Origin: an uncultured Kordia sp.
Lineage (GTDB): Bacteria > Bacteroidota > Bacteroidia > Flavobacteriales > Flavobacteriaceae
Reading direction: 5' to 3'
DNA length: 9,708 nt
NCBI GenBank assembly: GCA_913054565.1
Contig: CAJXHW010000054.1
Coordinates: 1-9,708 of the forward strand
Shown here: piece by piece, positions 1 through 7,238 of the stretch
Layout: the number at the start of each line of letters is the position of its first letter
Numbering within the stretch: position 1 is the stretch's first letter
The notes under the pieces: generated by a model
What the model saw: only the letters and a program-made list of their open reading frames with translations
Database searches by the model: none
What the model was told of the DNA's origin: nothing
Translations under genes and position numbers: made by a program

Positions 1-35
1 ATATAAGCCGGTAATAGATTGACTTTTATAGTTAG

Positions 36-1316
36 ATGATTATGGAAATTACACATATAATAAAGAGAGATTATGAAACAAGTGAGTTTGTTTTAAATAA
101 AATCACAAACGCCATTGAAAAGGCAATGATATCTGTTGGAAATGGAAGCAGAAGTGATGCTGAAATGATTTCTCAAAATGTATTAAAAGCACTTTTAGAA
201 AGAAAAGAGAGTCATGTAAATTACATTCCTAATGTAGAACAAGTTCAAGATATTGTTGAGGATACCTTAATGCATAGTGCATTTCCAAATGTAGCTAAAG
301 CTTATATATTATATAGAAATGAACAAGCGCGAAATAGAGCAACAAATATCTTTGAAAAGCGTATTAATTTAAAACCATATGAATACCCACAATTAAATGA
401 TTATGTAGATGCGATAAGACATTCTTATTGGATTCATACAGAGTTTAATTACACTAGTGATATTCAAGATTTTAAAACTGGTCTAAATGATGTTGAGCGA
501 AGTGCTATAAAAAACACAATGCTAGCTATTTCTCAAATTGAAGTTGCGGTAAAAACTTTTTGGGGAGATATTTATAATAAAATGCCTAAGCCAGAAATAG
601 GTTCAGTAGGAGCAACATTTGCAGAGAGTGAAGTGCGTCACCATGATGCCTATTCTCATTTATTAGAGATTTTAGGCTTAAACAATGAGTTTAAAAGCTT
701 AAAGAAGAAGCCTGTAATAATGAGGCGTGTTCATTATTTAGAAACCGCAGTAAAGAACGCGAAAAGTGAAGATAATAAAGAGTTTGCAGAGTCAATATTA
801 TTGTTTTCTTTGTTTATTGAGCATGTGTCTTTATTCTCTCAGTTTTTAATAATCATGGCCTTTAATAAGTATAAAAATGTGTTAAAGGGTATTTCTAATG
901 TTGTAGAGGCAACATCTAAAGAAGAGCAAATACACGGTGATTTTGGTATTGATGTTATTAAAATTATCAAACAAGAAAACCCAACATGGTTTAATAAAGA
1001 ATACGAGTTGCTAACTCAAGAACTTTGTAGAGAAGCCTTTGAAGCAGAAAGTAAAATTATCGATTGGATTTTTGAAGATGGAGAGTTAGATTTTTTACCA
1101 AAAGCAGTTATTAACGAGTTTATTAAAAACAGATTTAACAAATCATTAGAAAGTATCAACATCGGAAAAGTATTCGATATAGATGAAAAATTAGTATCAG
1201 AAACAGAGTGGTTTGACGATGAGATTATTGGGACAAAACATGGAGATTTCTTCGTGAAAAGATCTATCGCCTACACTAAAAGAAGTAAAAGTATAACCAG
1301 TGACGACCTATTTTAA
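36..1316 (+). CDS. nrdB: Class I ribonucleotide reductase radical-generating subunit with N-terminal ATP-cone
   Basis: This is the R2 subunit of ribonucleotide reductase, a cytoplasmic ferritin-like protein that makes the oxidant used by NrdA. Residues about 3-95 form an ATP-cone (IIKRD near residue 8, then a helical region ending about YILYRNEQAR). The R2 core follows. Predicted metal ligands are Glu169, Glu199, His202 (ExxH), Glu262, Glu297 and His300 (second ExxH). Tyr206 is at the place of the E. coli radical tyrosine 122, Trp132 at that of Trp48, and the tail has Tyr413 and ends DDLF, suited to docking on NrdA. At 426 residues it is longer than cone-less R2 proteins by about the length of the cone. 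In Flavobacteriia such cone-bearing R2 proteins belong to the NrdBi group; studied members use a Mn(III)/Mn(IV) cofactor (class Id) and are inhibited by dATP through the cone. That subclass is inferred here, not visible. The start could be ATG 36 or ATG 42; a TAG directly precedes 36 in frame. No clear promoter is seen in the 35 bases upstream, and nrdA follows after 1 nt. Confidence 0.96.
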   Translation: MIMEITHIIKRDYETSEFVLNKITNAIEKAMISVGNGSRSDAEMISQNVLKALLERKESHVNYIPNVEQVQDIVEDTLMHSAFPNVAKAYILYRNEQARNRATNIFEKRINLKPYEYPQLNDYVDAIRHSYWIHTEFNYTSDIQDFKTGLNDVERSAIKNTMLAISQIEVAVKTFWGDIYNKMPKPEIGSVGATFAESEVRHHDAYSHLLEILGLNNEFKSLKKKPVIMRRVHYLETAVKNAKSEDNKEFAESILLFSLFIEHVSLFSQFLIIMAFNKYKNVLKGISNVVEATSKEEQIHGDFGIDVIKIIKQENPTWFNKEYELLTQELCREAFEAESKIIDWIFEDGELDFLPKAVINEFIKNRFNKSLESINIGKVFDIDEKLVSETEWFDDEIIGTKHGDFFVKRSIAYTKRSKSITSDDLF

Positions 1317-1317
1317 T

Positions 1318-3105
1318 ATGAACAAAGACGTACTAACCAACCAGAAAGAAAACCAAAATTTAACTGAACAAGATAAATTGGTAGAAGCAAGAAAAGCAGC
1401 TATAAAAGCTGAAAAAACAAACCGTCAGCCGGAAATTAAATGGTTAACTGATAACAGCCGTAAGTTTTTAGAATCTGGTTACCTTACAGAAGGTGTAACA
1501 CCAGAAGCAAGAATTAGAGAGATTGCTGATAATGCTGAAAAAATTCTGAAAATTGATGGTTTTTCTGATAAGTTTTACGGCTATATGGCAGAAGGGTACT
1601 ACTCTTTAGCATCGCCAGTATGGTCTAATTTTGGGAAACAAAGAGGGTTGCCAATAAGTTGTTTTGGGTCACATATTGCCGATGATATGGGGGATATTTT
1701 ATTTACTCAATCAGAAGTTGGTATGATGTCGAAATTAGGTGGTGGGACATCTGGTTATTTTGGTAAGCTACGTCATAGAGGTGCACCGGTTAAAAACAAC
1801 GGAAAATCTTCAGGTGCTGTACATATTATGCAGCTGTTTGAAAAAATGGTTGATGTGGTAAGTCAAGGTTCTGTAAGAAGAGGTCGTTTTGCACCATACT
1901 TGCCAATAGATCATCCAGATGTTATGGAGTTTCTTGAAATTGGTTCAGAAGGAAACCCTATTCAAGAGTTAACACATGGTGTAACTGTGAGTGACAAATG
2001 GATGGAAGAGATGAGAGATGGTGATGTTGAAAAACGTACTATCTGGGCTAAAGTGTTACAATCAAGATCTGAAGTAGGGTATCCGTATATCTTGTTTAGA
2101 GATAACGTTAATAACAATGCTGCAGACGTTTATAAGGATAAAAACTTAGAAATATACGCAAGTAATTTGTGTACAGAAATTATGTTGCCATCAAATGAAA
2201 ATTGGTCATTTGTATGCTGTTTGTCATCTATAAACTTATTGCATTATGATAAGTGGAAAGATACGGATGCTGTAGAAACACTAACGTATTTCCTTGATGC
2301 TGTAATGGAGGAGTTCATTACAAAATTAGAAGTGTTTAGAGATTCTGACGACCGTGATGATAAGTTGACTTTTGACTTTATGGAGAAGGCGTATAATTTT
2401 GCAAAAGAAAATCGCGCATTAGGGTTAGGAGCATTAGGATGGCATTCATTATTGCAATCGAAAATGCTATCATTTGATAGTCAAGAAGCATTCAACTTAA
2501 ACTCTGAAATTTTTAAAGCTATAAAAGACAAGTCTTACAAAGCATCTGAAGAATTAGCATCATTATATGGTGAACCAGAAGTTTTAAAAGGCTACGGGCG
2601 TAGAAATACAACATTAAATGCTGTGGCGCCAACAACATCATCTGCGTTTATTTTAGGACAAGTGTCTCAAGGTATTGAGCCAATTTGGTCTAACAGTTAT
2701 GTAAAAGATATTGCTAAAATTAAAACAACAATTAAGAACCCGTTCTTGGTAAAGTTGTTAGAAGAAAAAGGACAAAACACAAACGATGTTTGGAGAAGTA
2801 TTCGTGATTATGATGGTTCTGTTCAGCATTTAGACTTTCTTACTGAAAACGAAAAGGATGTGTTTAAAACATATCCTGAAATTGATCAGATGACTGTTAT
2901 TTATCAAGCTGCTAACAGGCAAAACCATATTGATCAAGGACAATCTATAAATGTAATGGTGCACCCTGATATGCCAACGAAAGATTTGAATAATATTTAT
3001 ATGACTGCTTGGAAATTAGGAATCAAATCAATGTACTATCAGCACAGTATGAATGCTGCTCAGAAATTCAAGCAAAAGAAAGAATGCACAAGTTGCGAAG
3101 GCTAG
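1318..3105 (+). CDS. nrdA: Class I ribonucleotide reductase catalytic subunit, short form without ATP-cone
   Basis: This is the R1 subunit that reduces ribonucleoside diphosphates. From ATG 1318 it is 595 residues, against about 760 for E. coli NrdA, and it starts without an ATP-cone. The visible chemistry is complete: Cys115 (PISCFG) and Cys300 form the reducing pair, Asn283-Leu-Cys285-Thr-Glu287 is the active-site triad with the thiyl cysteine, and Tyr573-Tyr574 is the radical relay. The C-terminal Cys590/Cys593 (CTSCEG) is the shuttle pair. The region 123-205 (DMGDI, SKLGGGTSG, GKSSG, SQGSVRRGR) matches the specificity-site loops, and AVAPTTSSA near 435 matches the phosphate-binding loop. 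An extra Cys301 sits beside Cys300. A longer frame could start at GTG 1300, but that would overlap the end of nrdB. ATG 1318 lies 1 nt after the nrdB TAA, the usual arrangement for translational coupling, so I prefer it. The two genes must act as one enzyme, with the overall-activity switch moved to NrdB. Confidence 0.96.
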   Translation: MNKDVLTNQKENQNLTEQDKLVEARKAAIKAEKTNRQPEIKWLTDNSRKFLESGYLTEGVTPEARIREIADNAEKILKIDGFSDKFYGYMAEGYYSLASPVWSNFGKQRGLPISCFGSHIADDMGDILFTQSEVGMMSKLGGGTSGYFGKLRHRGAPVKNNGKSSGAVHIMQLFEKMVDVVSQGSVRRGRFAPYLPIDHPDVMEFLEIGSEGNPIQELTHGVTVSDKWMEEMRDGDVEKRTIWAKVLQSRSEVGYPYILFRDNVNNNAADVYKDKNLEIYASNLCTEIMLPSNENWSFVCCLSSINLLHYDKWKDTDAVETLTYFLDAVMEEFITKLEVFRDSDDRDDKLTFDFMEKAYNFAKENRALGLGALGWHSLLQSKMLSFDSQEAFNLNSEIFKAIKDKSYKASEELASLYGEPEVLKGYGRRNTTLNAVAPTTSSAFILGQVSQGIEPIWSNSYVKDIAKIKTTIKNPFLVKLLEEKGQNTNDVWRSIRDYDGSVQHLDFLTENEKDVFKTYPEIDQMTVIYQAANRQNHIDQGQSINVMVHPDMPTKDLNNIYMTAWKLGIKSMYYQHSMNAAQKFKQKKECTSCEG

Positions 3106-3127
3106 TAAAACTCTTGTGTTAATTAAT

Positions 3128-3164
3128 AAAAGGCGCTGTAATTAAACTAATTACAGCGCCTTTT
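3128..3164 (+). terminator. Intrinsic terminator of the nrdBA operon
   Basis: A perfect inverted repeat lies 23 nt after the nrdA stop. The arms are 3128-3143 and 3149-3164, 16 bp with a GC-rich core (GGCGCTG), extendable by one A-T pair to leave an AAC loop. The right arm ends in TTTT followed by ATTTTA. The A-run at the left arm would also give a T-run on the other strand, but both flanking genes read rightward, so its job is most likely to end nrdBA transcription. Confidence 0.88.
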
Positions 3165-3245
3165 ATTTTAAAAAGATGTTAAATATTTTCAATCAATGTC
3201 ATAATTTATTCGTAAATTAATGCTGATAATCAATATGTTATAGTT

Positions 3246-3704
3246 ATGAAATCAAATGCACTTTATGTTAAATACGGCTTGTTAATAGCAGCAGCTCTTA
3301 TCGCTTATTTCTTAATTATTAGACTTTTTGAATTGCATGACAACCATTGGTTAAGGATATTGAATGGAGTTATTGTAGCGTACGGTATATATGCTGTTAT
3401 AAAGCAAAAGAAATCTTTAGATGGTGATAAGTTTGAGTATTTCTCAGGTTTTGGCGTGGGCATACTTACAGGAGTTATTGCTACAATAGTATTTGTAGTT
3501 TTTATGGGAGTATATCTATTTCATATAGAGCCTCAATTTGCAGAACGCTTATTAAAACATATAGCAGGATCAATGGGTGGAGCTGAGATTTTGTTGCTAA
3601 TATTAGGTATAGAAGGTGTTAGTTCATCAGTGATTTTGTCACTAACATTTATGCAAAAATTTAAAATATCAAGAAATATTAAAGACAAACCAATAACAGC
3701 TTAG
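3246..3704 (+). CDS. Small four-helix membrane protein, DUF4199-like
   Basis: This is a 152-residue inner-membrane protein of unknown function. Four hydrophobic segments can be read at about 8-27, 35-52, 67-92 and 113-136, with a basic stretch after segment 2 (IKQKKSLDGDK) and a basic, polar C-terminal tail. Length, helix count and the pattern of a charged loop followed by a glycine-rich third helix (FSGFGVGILTG) resemble DUF4199, a family common in Bacteroidota. I make that assignment by resemblance only. There is no signal-peptide cleavage site and no catalytic motif. The gene stands alone between two hairpin terminators, so it is probably its own transcription unit. No good TAnnTTTG promoter was found in the 80 bases upstream. 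It is a real gene by its membrane-protein composition and its clean start and stop between terminators. Confidence 0.85.
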   Translation: MKSNALYVKYGLLIAAALIAYFLIIRLFELHDNHWLRILNGVIVAYGIYAVIKQKKSLDGDKFEYFSGFGVGILTGVIATIVFVVFMGVYLFHIEPQFAERLLKHIAGSMGGAEILLLILGIEGVSSSVILSLTFMQKFKISRNIKDKPITA

Positions 3705-3713
3705 TACTAATTT

Positions 3714-3750
3714 AAAAAAGCCAATTCATAAACTATGAATTGGCTTTTTT
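3714..3750. terminator. Bidirectional intrinsic terminator between convergent genes
   Basis: A perfect 17-bp inverted repeat has arms at 3714-3730 and 3734-3750 with an AAC loop. The core is GCCAATTCATA. It has T7 at the 3' side on the plus strand and T6 on the minus strand, so it can end both the DUF4199-like gene, which stops at 3704, and the lipoprotein gene, whose stop is at 3776. Confidence 0.88.
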
Positions 3751-3775
3751 TATAATACAAGGAGTAAATTTTGTT

Positions 3776-4147
3776 TTATCGTAAAGTATTAAAATTTACA
3801 GCTTTATAATCTCCGTTTGCAATAACACGTTTTGTTAATACATCTGTGTTAACTTGAGCTACATCATATTCTACAATTGCAGTTTTAGTTTCAAAATCAA
3901 CAGTTGCAGTTTTAATTCCTTCCATGTTGTTTAAGCTTTTTTCAATTTTTGCGGCACACCCGACAGCACATGTCATTCCTTCAACATTAAATTTAACTTT
4001 AGCGAGAGTAGCATTTTCAGAAATTTCTTTTTTTGTAGTAGTTTCAGTTGTATTAATGGTTACAACTTCAGTATTATTTTGTTCTTTTTTACAAGAAAAT
4101 GAAGCAATTAGCATAAATCCAATAGCTATAAATTTTAAAGTTTTCAT
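3776..4147 (-). CDS. Lipoprotein with a heavy-metal-associated (HMA) domain, CxxxC variant
   Basis: This is a 123-residue exported lipoprotein that probably binds a soft metal ion such as copper in the periplasm. The N-terminus is a type II signal peptide: MKTLK, a hydrophobic stretch, then the lipobox-like SFSC with Cys19 as the predicted lipidated residue, followed by KKEQNN. Residues 20-45 are a Thr/Glu/Lys-rich linker. Residues about 49-118 form a single HMA domain of the ferredoxin-like fold (KVKFNVEGMTC, IEKSL, VDFETKTAIVEYD). The canonical metal loop is GMTCxxC; here it is GMTCAVGC, with Cys60 and Cys64 separated by three residues. I recall the same loop in other flavobacterial HMA proteins, so it is more likely a family variant than an error. 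No copper ATPase or efflux gene is adjacent, and the metal is therefore inferred. It faces the DUF4199-like gene tail to tail and is divergent from the EamA gene. Confidence 0.9.
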   Translation of the reverse strand: MKTLKFIAIGFMLIASFSCKKEQNNTEVVTINTTETTTKKEISENATLAKVKFNVEGMTCAVGCAAKIEKSLNNMEGIKTATVDFETKTAIVEYDVAQVNTDVLTKRVIANGDYKAVNFNTLR

Positions 4148-4170
4148 TTCGTTAGGTTTTAATTGAAGTA

Positions 4171-4178
4171 CAAATTTA
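4171..4178 (-). promoter_or_regulatory. Candidate -7 element for the HMA lipoprotein gene
   Basis: The minus strand reads TAAATTTG, an exact match to the Bacteroidota -7 consensus TAnnTTTG, and ends 23 nt upstream of the ATG at 4147. No clear TTG -33 element was found at the usual spacing, so this is a motif match only. Confidence 0.4.
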
Positions 4179-4210
4179 CGAAAACTACCAGATTATTCTG
4201 TTTAAATCTT

Positions 4211-4218
4211 CATTTTTG
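4211..4218 (+). promoter_or_regulatory. Weak candidate -7 element for the EamA gene
   Basis: CATTTTTG matches TAnnTTTG in all but the first base and ends 4 nt before the ATG at 4223, which would give a leaderless or nearly leaderless transcript. No TTG is seen at the -33 spacing. In AT-rich DNA such a match is easily fortuitous. Confidence 0.25.
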
Positions 4219-4222
4219 CAGT

Positions 4223-5098
4223 ATGGATAATAAAAAATTAAAGTGGCTATTTCTTATTGTGCTTTCCGTTGTTTGGGGAAGCTCATTCATTTTAATAAAA
4301 AAAGGATTGATTGGTCTTACAGCCTAACAGCTAGGATCTTTGAGAATAATATTTACGGCATTTTTCTTGTTGATAATTGGGTATAAAAGTTTAAGAAAAA
4401 TAAATAAAGTACACTATAAACCTATTGTTGCTTCTGCATTTTTAGGAACATTTTTTCCAGTGTACTTTTTTGCTTTAGCAGAAACTGAAATAGATAGTGC
4501 TATTGCTTCAATTTTAAATTCGTTAACCCCTTTAAATACCTTAATTTTTGGTTACTTTTTCTTTAAATCTATCTTTAATAAACAACAACTTATAGGTGTT
4601 GTTGTTGGTTTTTTGGGAACTTTATTGCTTATAATAAGTGGAGCCGATTTAAATCCGAATCAGAATTACATGTTTAGTATTTTTGTAATATTAGCTTCTG
4701 TATGTTATGCATTTAATGTGAATATTATTAAACTACATTTGCAAAAATTAAATGCTACGAGTATAACAACAGGTAGCTTTGTTATAATAACAATTCCGGC
4801 ATTAATAGTTTTAATTTGTACAGGTTTTTTTAATAAAGAAACATTACAATCGCCAGTTGTACACCAATCAATACTCTATATTATTGTGTTGTCTGTTGTA
4901 GGAACAGGAATAGCTAAAATATGTTTTAATAGATTGGTGCAGTTGTCAACGCCAATATTTTCATCATCTGTAACTTATGTTATTCCTATTGTCGCATTGA
5001 TTTGGGGTTTTTTGGATGGTGAAAAAATGAACTTGTTGCAATTGGTAGCTGCTGTAATAATACTAATTGGGGTATTTTTAGCTAACCGTAAGGCATAA
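4223..5098 (+). pseudogene. EamA/DMT-family transporter interrupted by one in-frame stop codon
   Basis: Read from ATG 4223, the frame gives a 291-codon protein broken once, by TAA at 4325-4327 (codon 35). The first 34 codons encode a typical EamA start: MDNKKLKWLFLIV, then VVWGSSFILIKKGL in helix 1 and GLTA. Right after the stop the family pattern continues as QLGSLRIIF and stays open to the stop at 5096-5098. Further EamA hallmarks are SAIASILNSLTPLNTLIFG near reconstructed residue 92, and a second repeat ending in VIPIVALIWGF and a last helix before LANRKA. Total length and about ten hydrophobic helices fit an inner-membrane drug/metabolite exporter; the substrate is unknown. A restart at TTG 4340 would yield 252 residues lacking helix 1, and the next in-frame ATG is far downstream (about 4670). 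Likely explanations are a recent nonsense mutation or a sequencing error; readthrough is possible but unproven. The absence of any other lesion points to a very recent event. Confidence 0.8.
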
Positions 5099-5099
5099 A

Positions 5100-5127
5100 A
5101 AAGTCGGAACTGTTACATTCCGACTTT
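5100..5127. terminator. Bidirectional hairpin terminator between the EamA gene and the M16 operon
   Basis: A 10-bp perfect inverted repeat, AAAGTCGGAA (5100-5109) and TTCCGACTTT (5118-5127), has an 8-nt loop. It starts 1 nt after the EamA stop and lies 23 nt beyond the end of the minus-strand M16 operon. On the minus strand the stem runs into six T residues (complement of 5097-5102), a better terminator than on the plus strand, where only TTTC follows. Confidence 0.75.
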
Positions 5128-5150
5128 CTGTTATTATAAGTTGTAAAATG

Positions 5151-7238
5151 TTATTTAAAATCCGCTTCAGTAACGTTTTCGTTAACCTTAGCTGCTTTAA
5201 AAATCATTCCATAAGTTTGTGGCCCTTGTTTAATAGTCATACTAAATGGAAATTGAATTCCTTTTGAAGGGGTGTAGTTTCCGTATTCTTGAACTATAGA
5301 AATTGATTGACCTTGAACTTTTTTAGATGTTTCTGTTTTAACTAGGTACCCTGTTTTTACGTCATAAAATCTAAATTCTGGTTCACCTGTTCCTACAACT
5401 TTAAGTTTATAAGCATCTTCACCTTTTATAGATGTCATGCTTTCTAAAGTAATCTTTGACATATCTAAAGATAATTCTTCAAATAGAACATTTTTAGTTT
5501 TTGCTTCAGCAACTTCCTGTTCTGTCATTTGTTTTTGTTGCCCCATTTGAGCAGCATAACCACTTTTACCATTAAAAACTTGTTTCATGATAACCCCCAT
5601 TTGTGGGTGAGAAACTTCAGTTAAAGTTTTGTTTGGTGTCATTTTTTTCATTTCAATAGCCATGGTCTGTCCCATCGTATTCATGTCTCCGGATAGCGTT
5701 ACAGATTTAACTTTTTCTACAGCGTCTTTACCACCAATAGCTTTAAAATAATTGTTAATAATAGACTGAGCAGTTACACCATCTGGTATTGGTTTAGAAA
5801 ACACAGGTTTTTCAGTTGGGTTACCATACTTATCAAAATACTTAACAGGCATTTTTTTACCATTGTAAGTCATTTTTTCTAAGCTTTCTACAACATCACT
5901 ACCTTTTCCTGCAATAACAACTCTTGCGTTATTTGCTAAAAAGTATTTATTAGCTACGCGTTTAACATCAGCAATTGTTACTGCATTAATTTTCTCTAAG
6001 AAAGTTTCGTAAAAGTTATCAGGTAAACTGTTTAATTCTGTATTTAGAGCATAACGTGCAATTGTTTGAGGTTTTTCCATGGCTAAAACGAAATCACCTA
6101 AATATTTTGCTTTTACATTTTTCAATTGCTCAATAGTAACATCTTTAGTACGGATGTTGTTCATTTCTTTTAAAGTCTCTACTACAGCACTATCAGTCAC
6201 AGCGTTTCTAACACTAGTAGAGGCTGAAAATAATGCTTGAGAGTTTCTGTCTGCAGATAATGAAGAACGAGCACCGTATGTCCAACCATTAGCTTCTCTT
6301 AAGTTTAAGTTTAACATGCTGCTAAAACCACCACCATAAATTTTATTCGCAATTAATGCGGCATGGTAATCGTCATCGTTCATTTTAAATTCAACGGTGT
6401 TTACTACGGATATTTCAGATTGAACAGCATCTGGCATGTCTACAAAGTTAACTTGAGTGTACTGTACATTTTTAGCATTTGGAATGCTTACTGATGGTGC
6501 TAGACCTTTTCTCCATTTGTTAAAATTCTTTTTAACAGCTTTTTTAACGTCTTTAAAATCAATATCTCCTATAACTACTAAATAAGCGTTGTCTGGCACA
6601 AAGTAGTTTTGGTAGAATCTGTTAACGTCTGCTAATGTAACATTAGAAACAGTTTCTTTAGAAACATATTCACCATAAGGGTGGTTTTTACCATATGCTA
6701 ATAAATATTTTACTCTATTGGCAGCTGCTTTTACGTTTTTTTCTTCAGATTTAATACCCTCAAGAGTTTTCTCTTTTTCTTTGTCAAACTCTTCTTGTGT
6801 AAAATTAGGATTGATTGCTGCATCAGCCATTAATTCTACTATACGGTTAAAGTATTTAGAAAGACCGCTAGCAAAACCGCCATTTGCACTTAGGTTTACG
6901 TTAGCCCCCATGTAATCAACTTCTTCATTAAATACATCTTTAGAAATGGCTTTAGAACCTTTTCCTAACATAGCTCCTGTTAAATCTGAAATTCCAGCTT
7001 TATCGCCATCAAGAACCGGAGGGTTGTCTAAGCGTAAACTAATTGATACACGTGGTAATTTATGATTTTCAACAACCATTACTTTTAATCCATTAGATAA
7101 AGTAAATGACTGAGGTTTTCCAATATTTATTTTCGGAGCTGGTCCAGGAGTAGGTTGTTTACTTCTGTCTACTTGTCCTTGCATTGTTAATATACCCATA
7201 AAAACTAATGCTATAAGTGATAAAATCTTTGTTTTCAT
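5151..7238 (-). CDS. Zinc-site-less M16 peptidase-like subunit with C-terminal LolA-like domain
   Basis: This 695-residue protein is predicted to be periplasmic or cell-envelope located. A signal peptide covers about residues 1-22 (MKTKILSLIALVFMGILTM, cleavage near QGQ), followed by a Pro-rich stretch. Residues about 40-455 are two M16 repeats. The HxxEH zinc site is lost: at the aligned place (residues 85-89) the sequence is DLTGA. The second repeat keeps the Arg/Tyr pair, Arg314 and Tyr321 in LREANGWTYG, which in M16B heterodimers supports the substrate in the partner's active site. After a linker (KPVFSKPIPDG, about 479-487) residues about 488-695 form a beta-rich domain beginning TAQSIINNYFKAIGGKDAVEKV. 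It resembles the LolA-like or lipoprotein-sorting fold often found in Bacteroidota envelope proteins; this part is assigned by resemblance. The ATG overlaps the upstream gene's TAA by 1 nt (TAATG), so the two are translationally coupled and probably form a heterodimer. Confidence 0.92.
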   Translation of the reverse strand: MKTKILSLIALVFMGILTMQGQVDRSKQPTPGPAPKINIGKPQSFTLSNGLKVMVVENHKLPRVSISLRLDNPPVLDGDKAGISDLTGAMLGKGSKAISKDVFNEEVDYMGANVNLSANGGFASGLSKYFNRIVELMADAAINPNFTQEEFDKEKEKTLEGIKSEEKNVKAAANRVKYLLAYGKNHPYGEYVSKETVSNVTLADVNRFYQNYFVPDNAYLVVIGDIDFKDVKKAVKKNFNKWRKGLAPSVSIPNAKNVQYTQVNFVDMPDAVQSEISVVNTVEFKMNDDDYHAALIANKIYGGGFSSMLNLNLREANGWTYGARSSLSADRNSQALFSASTSVRNAVTDSAVVETLKEMNNIRTKDVTIEQLKNVKAKYLGDFVLAMEKPQTIARYALNTELNSLPDNFYETFLEKINAVTIADVKRVANKYFLANNARVVIAGKGSDVVESLEKMTYNGKKMPVKYFDKYGNPTEKPVFSKPIPDGVTAQSIINNYFKAIGGKDAVEKVKSVTLSGDMNTMGQTMAIEMKKMTPNKTLTEVSHPQMGVIMKQVFNGKSGYAAQMGQQKQMTEQEVAEAKTKNVLFEELSLDMSKITLESMTSIKGEDAYKLKVVGTGEPEFRFYDVKTGYLVKTETSKKVQGQSISIVQEYGNYTPSKGIQFPFSMTIKQGPQTYGMIFKAAKVNENVTEADFK

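Noticed and set aside
1..35. A regulatory box or promoter upstream of nrdB
   Set aside because: Only 35 bases are visible, and no TAnnTTTG or NrdR-like repeat could be supported in them.
1300..1317. Upstream GTG start that would extend NrdA by six residues
   Set aside because: It lies inside the nrdB coding region; ATG 1318, one base after the nrdB stop, is the natural start.
3924..4166. Plus-strand open frame of 80 codons
   Set aside because: It is antisense to the HMA lipoprotein gene, whose signal peptide and metal domain are clear; the antisense protein has no recognisable features.
4340..5098. A separate 252-residue transporter starting at TTG 4340
   Set aside because: The in-frame sequence upstream of the stop clearly encodes the missing first helix of the same EamA protein, so it is better described as one interrupted gene.
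6718..6915. Plus-strand open frame of 65 codons
   Set aside because: It is a shadow of the second M16 gene on the opposite strand.
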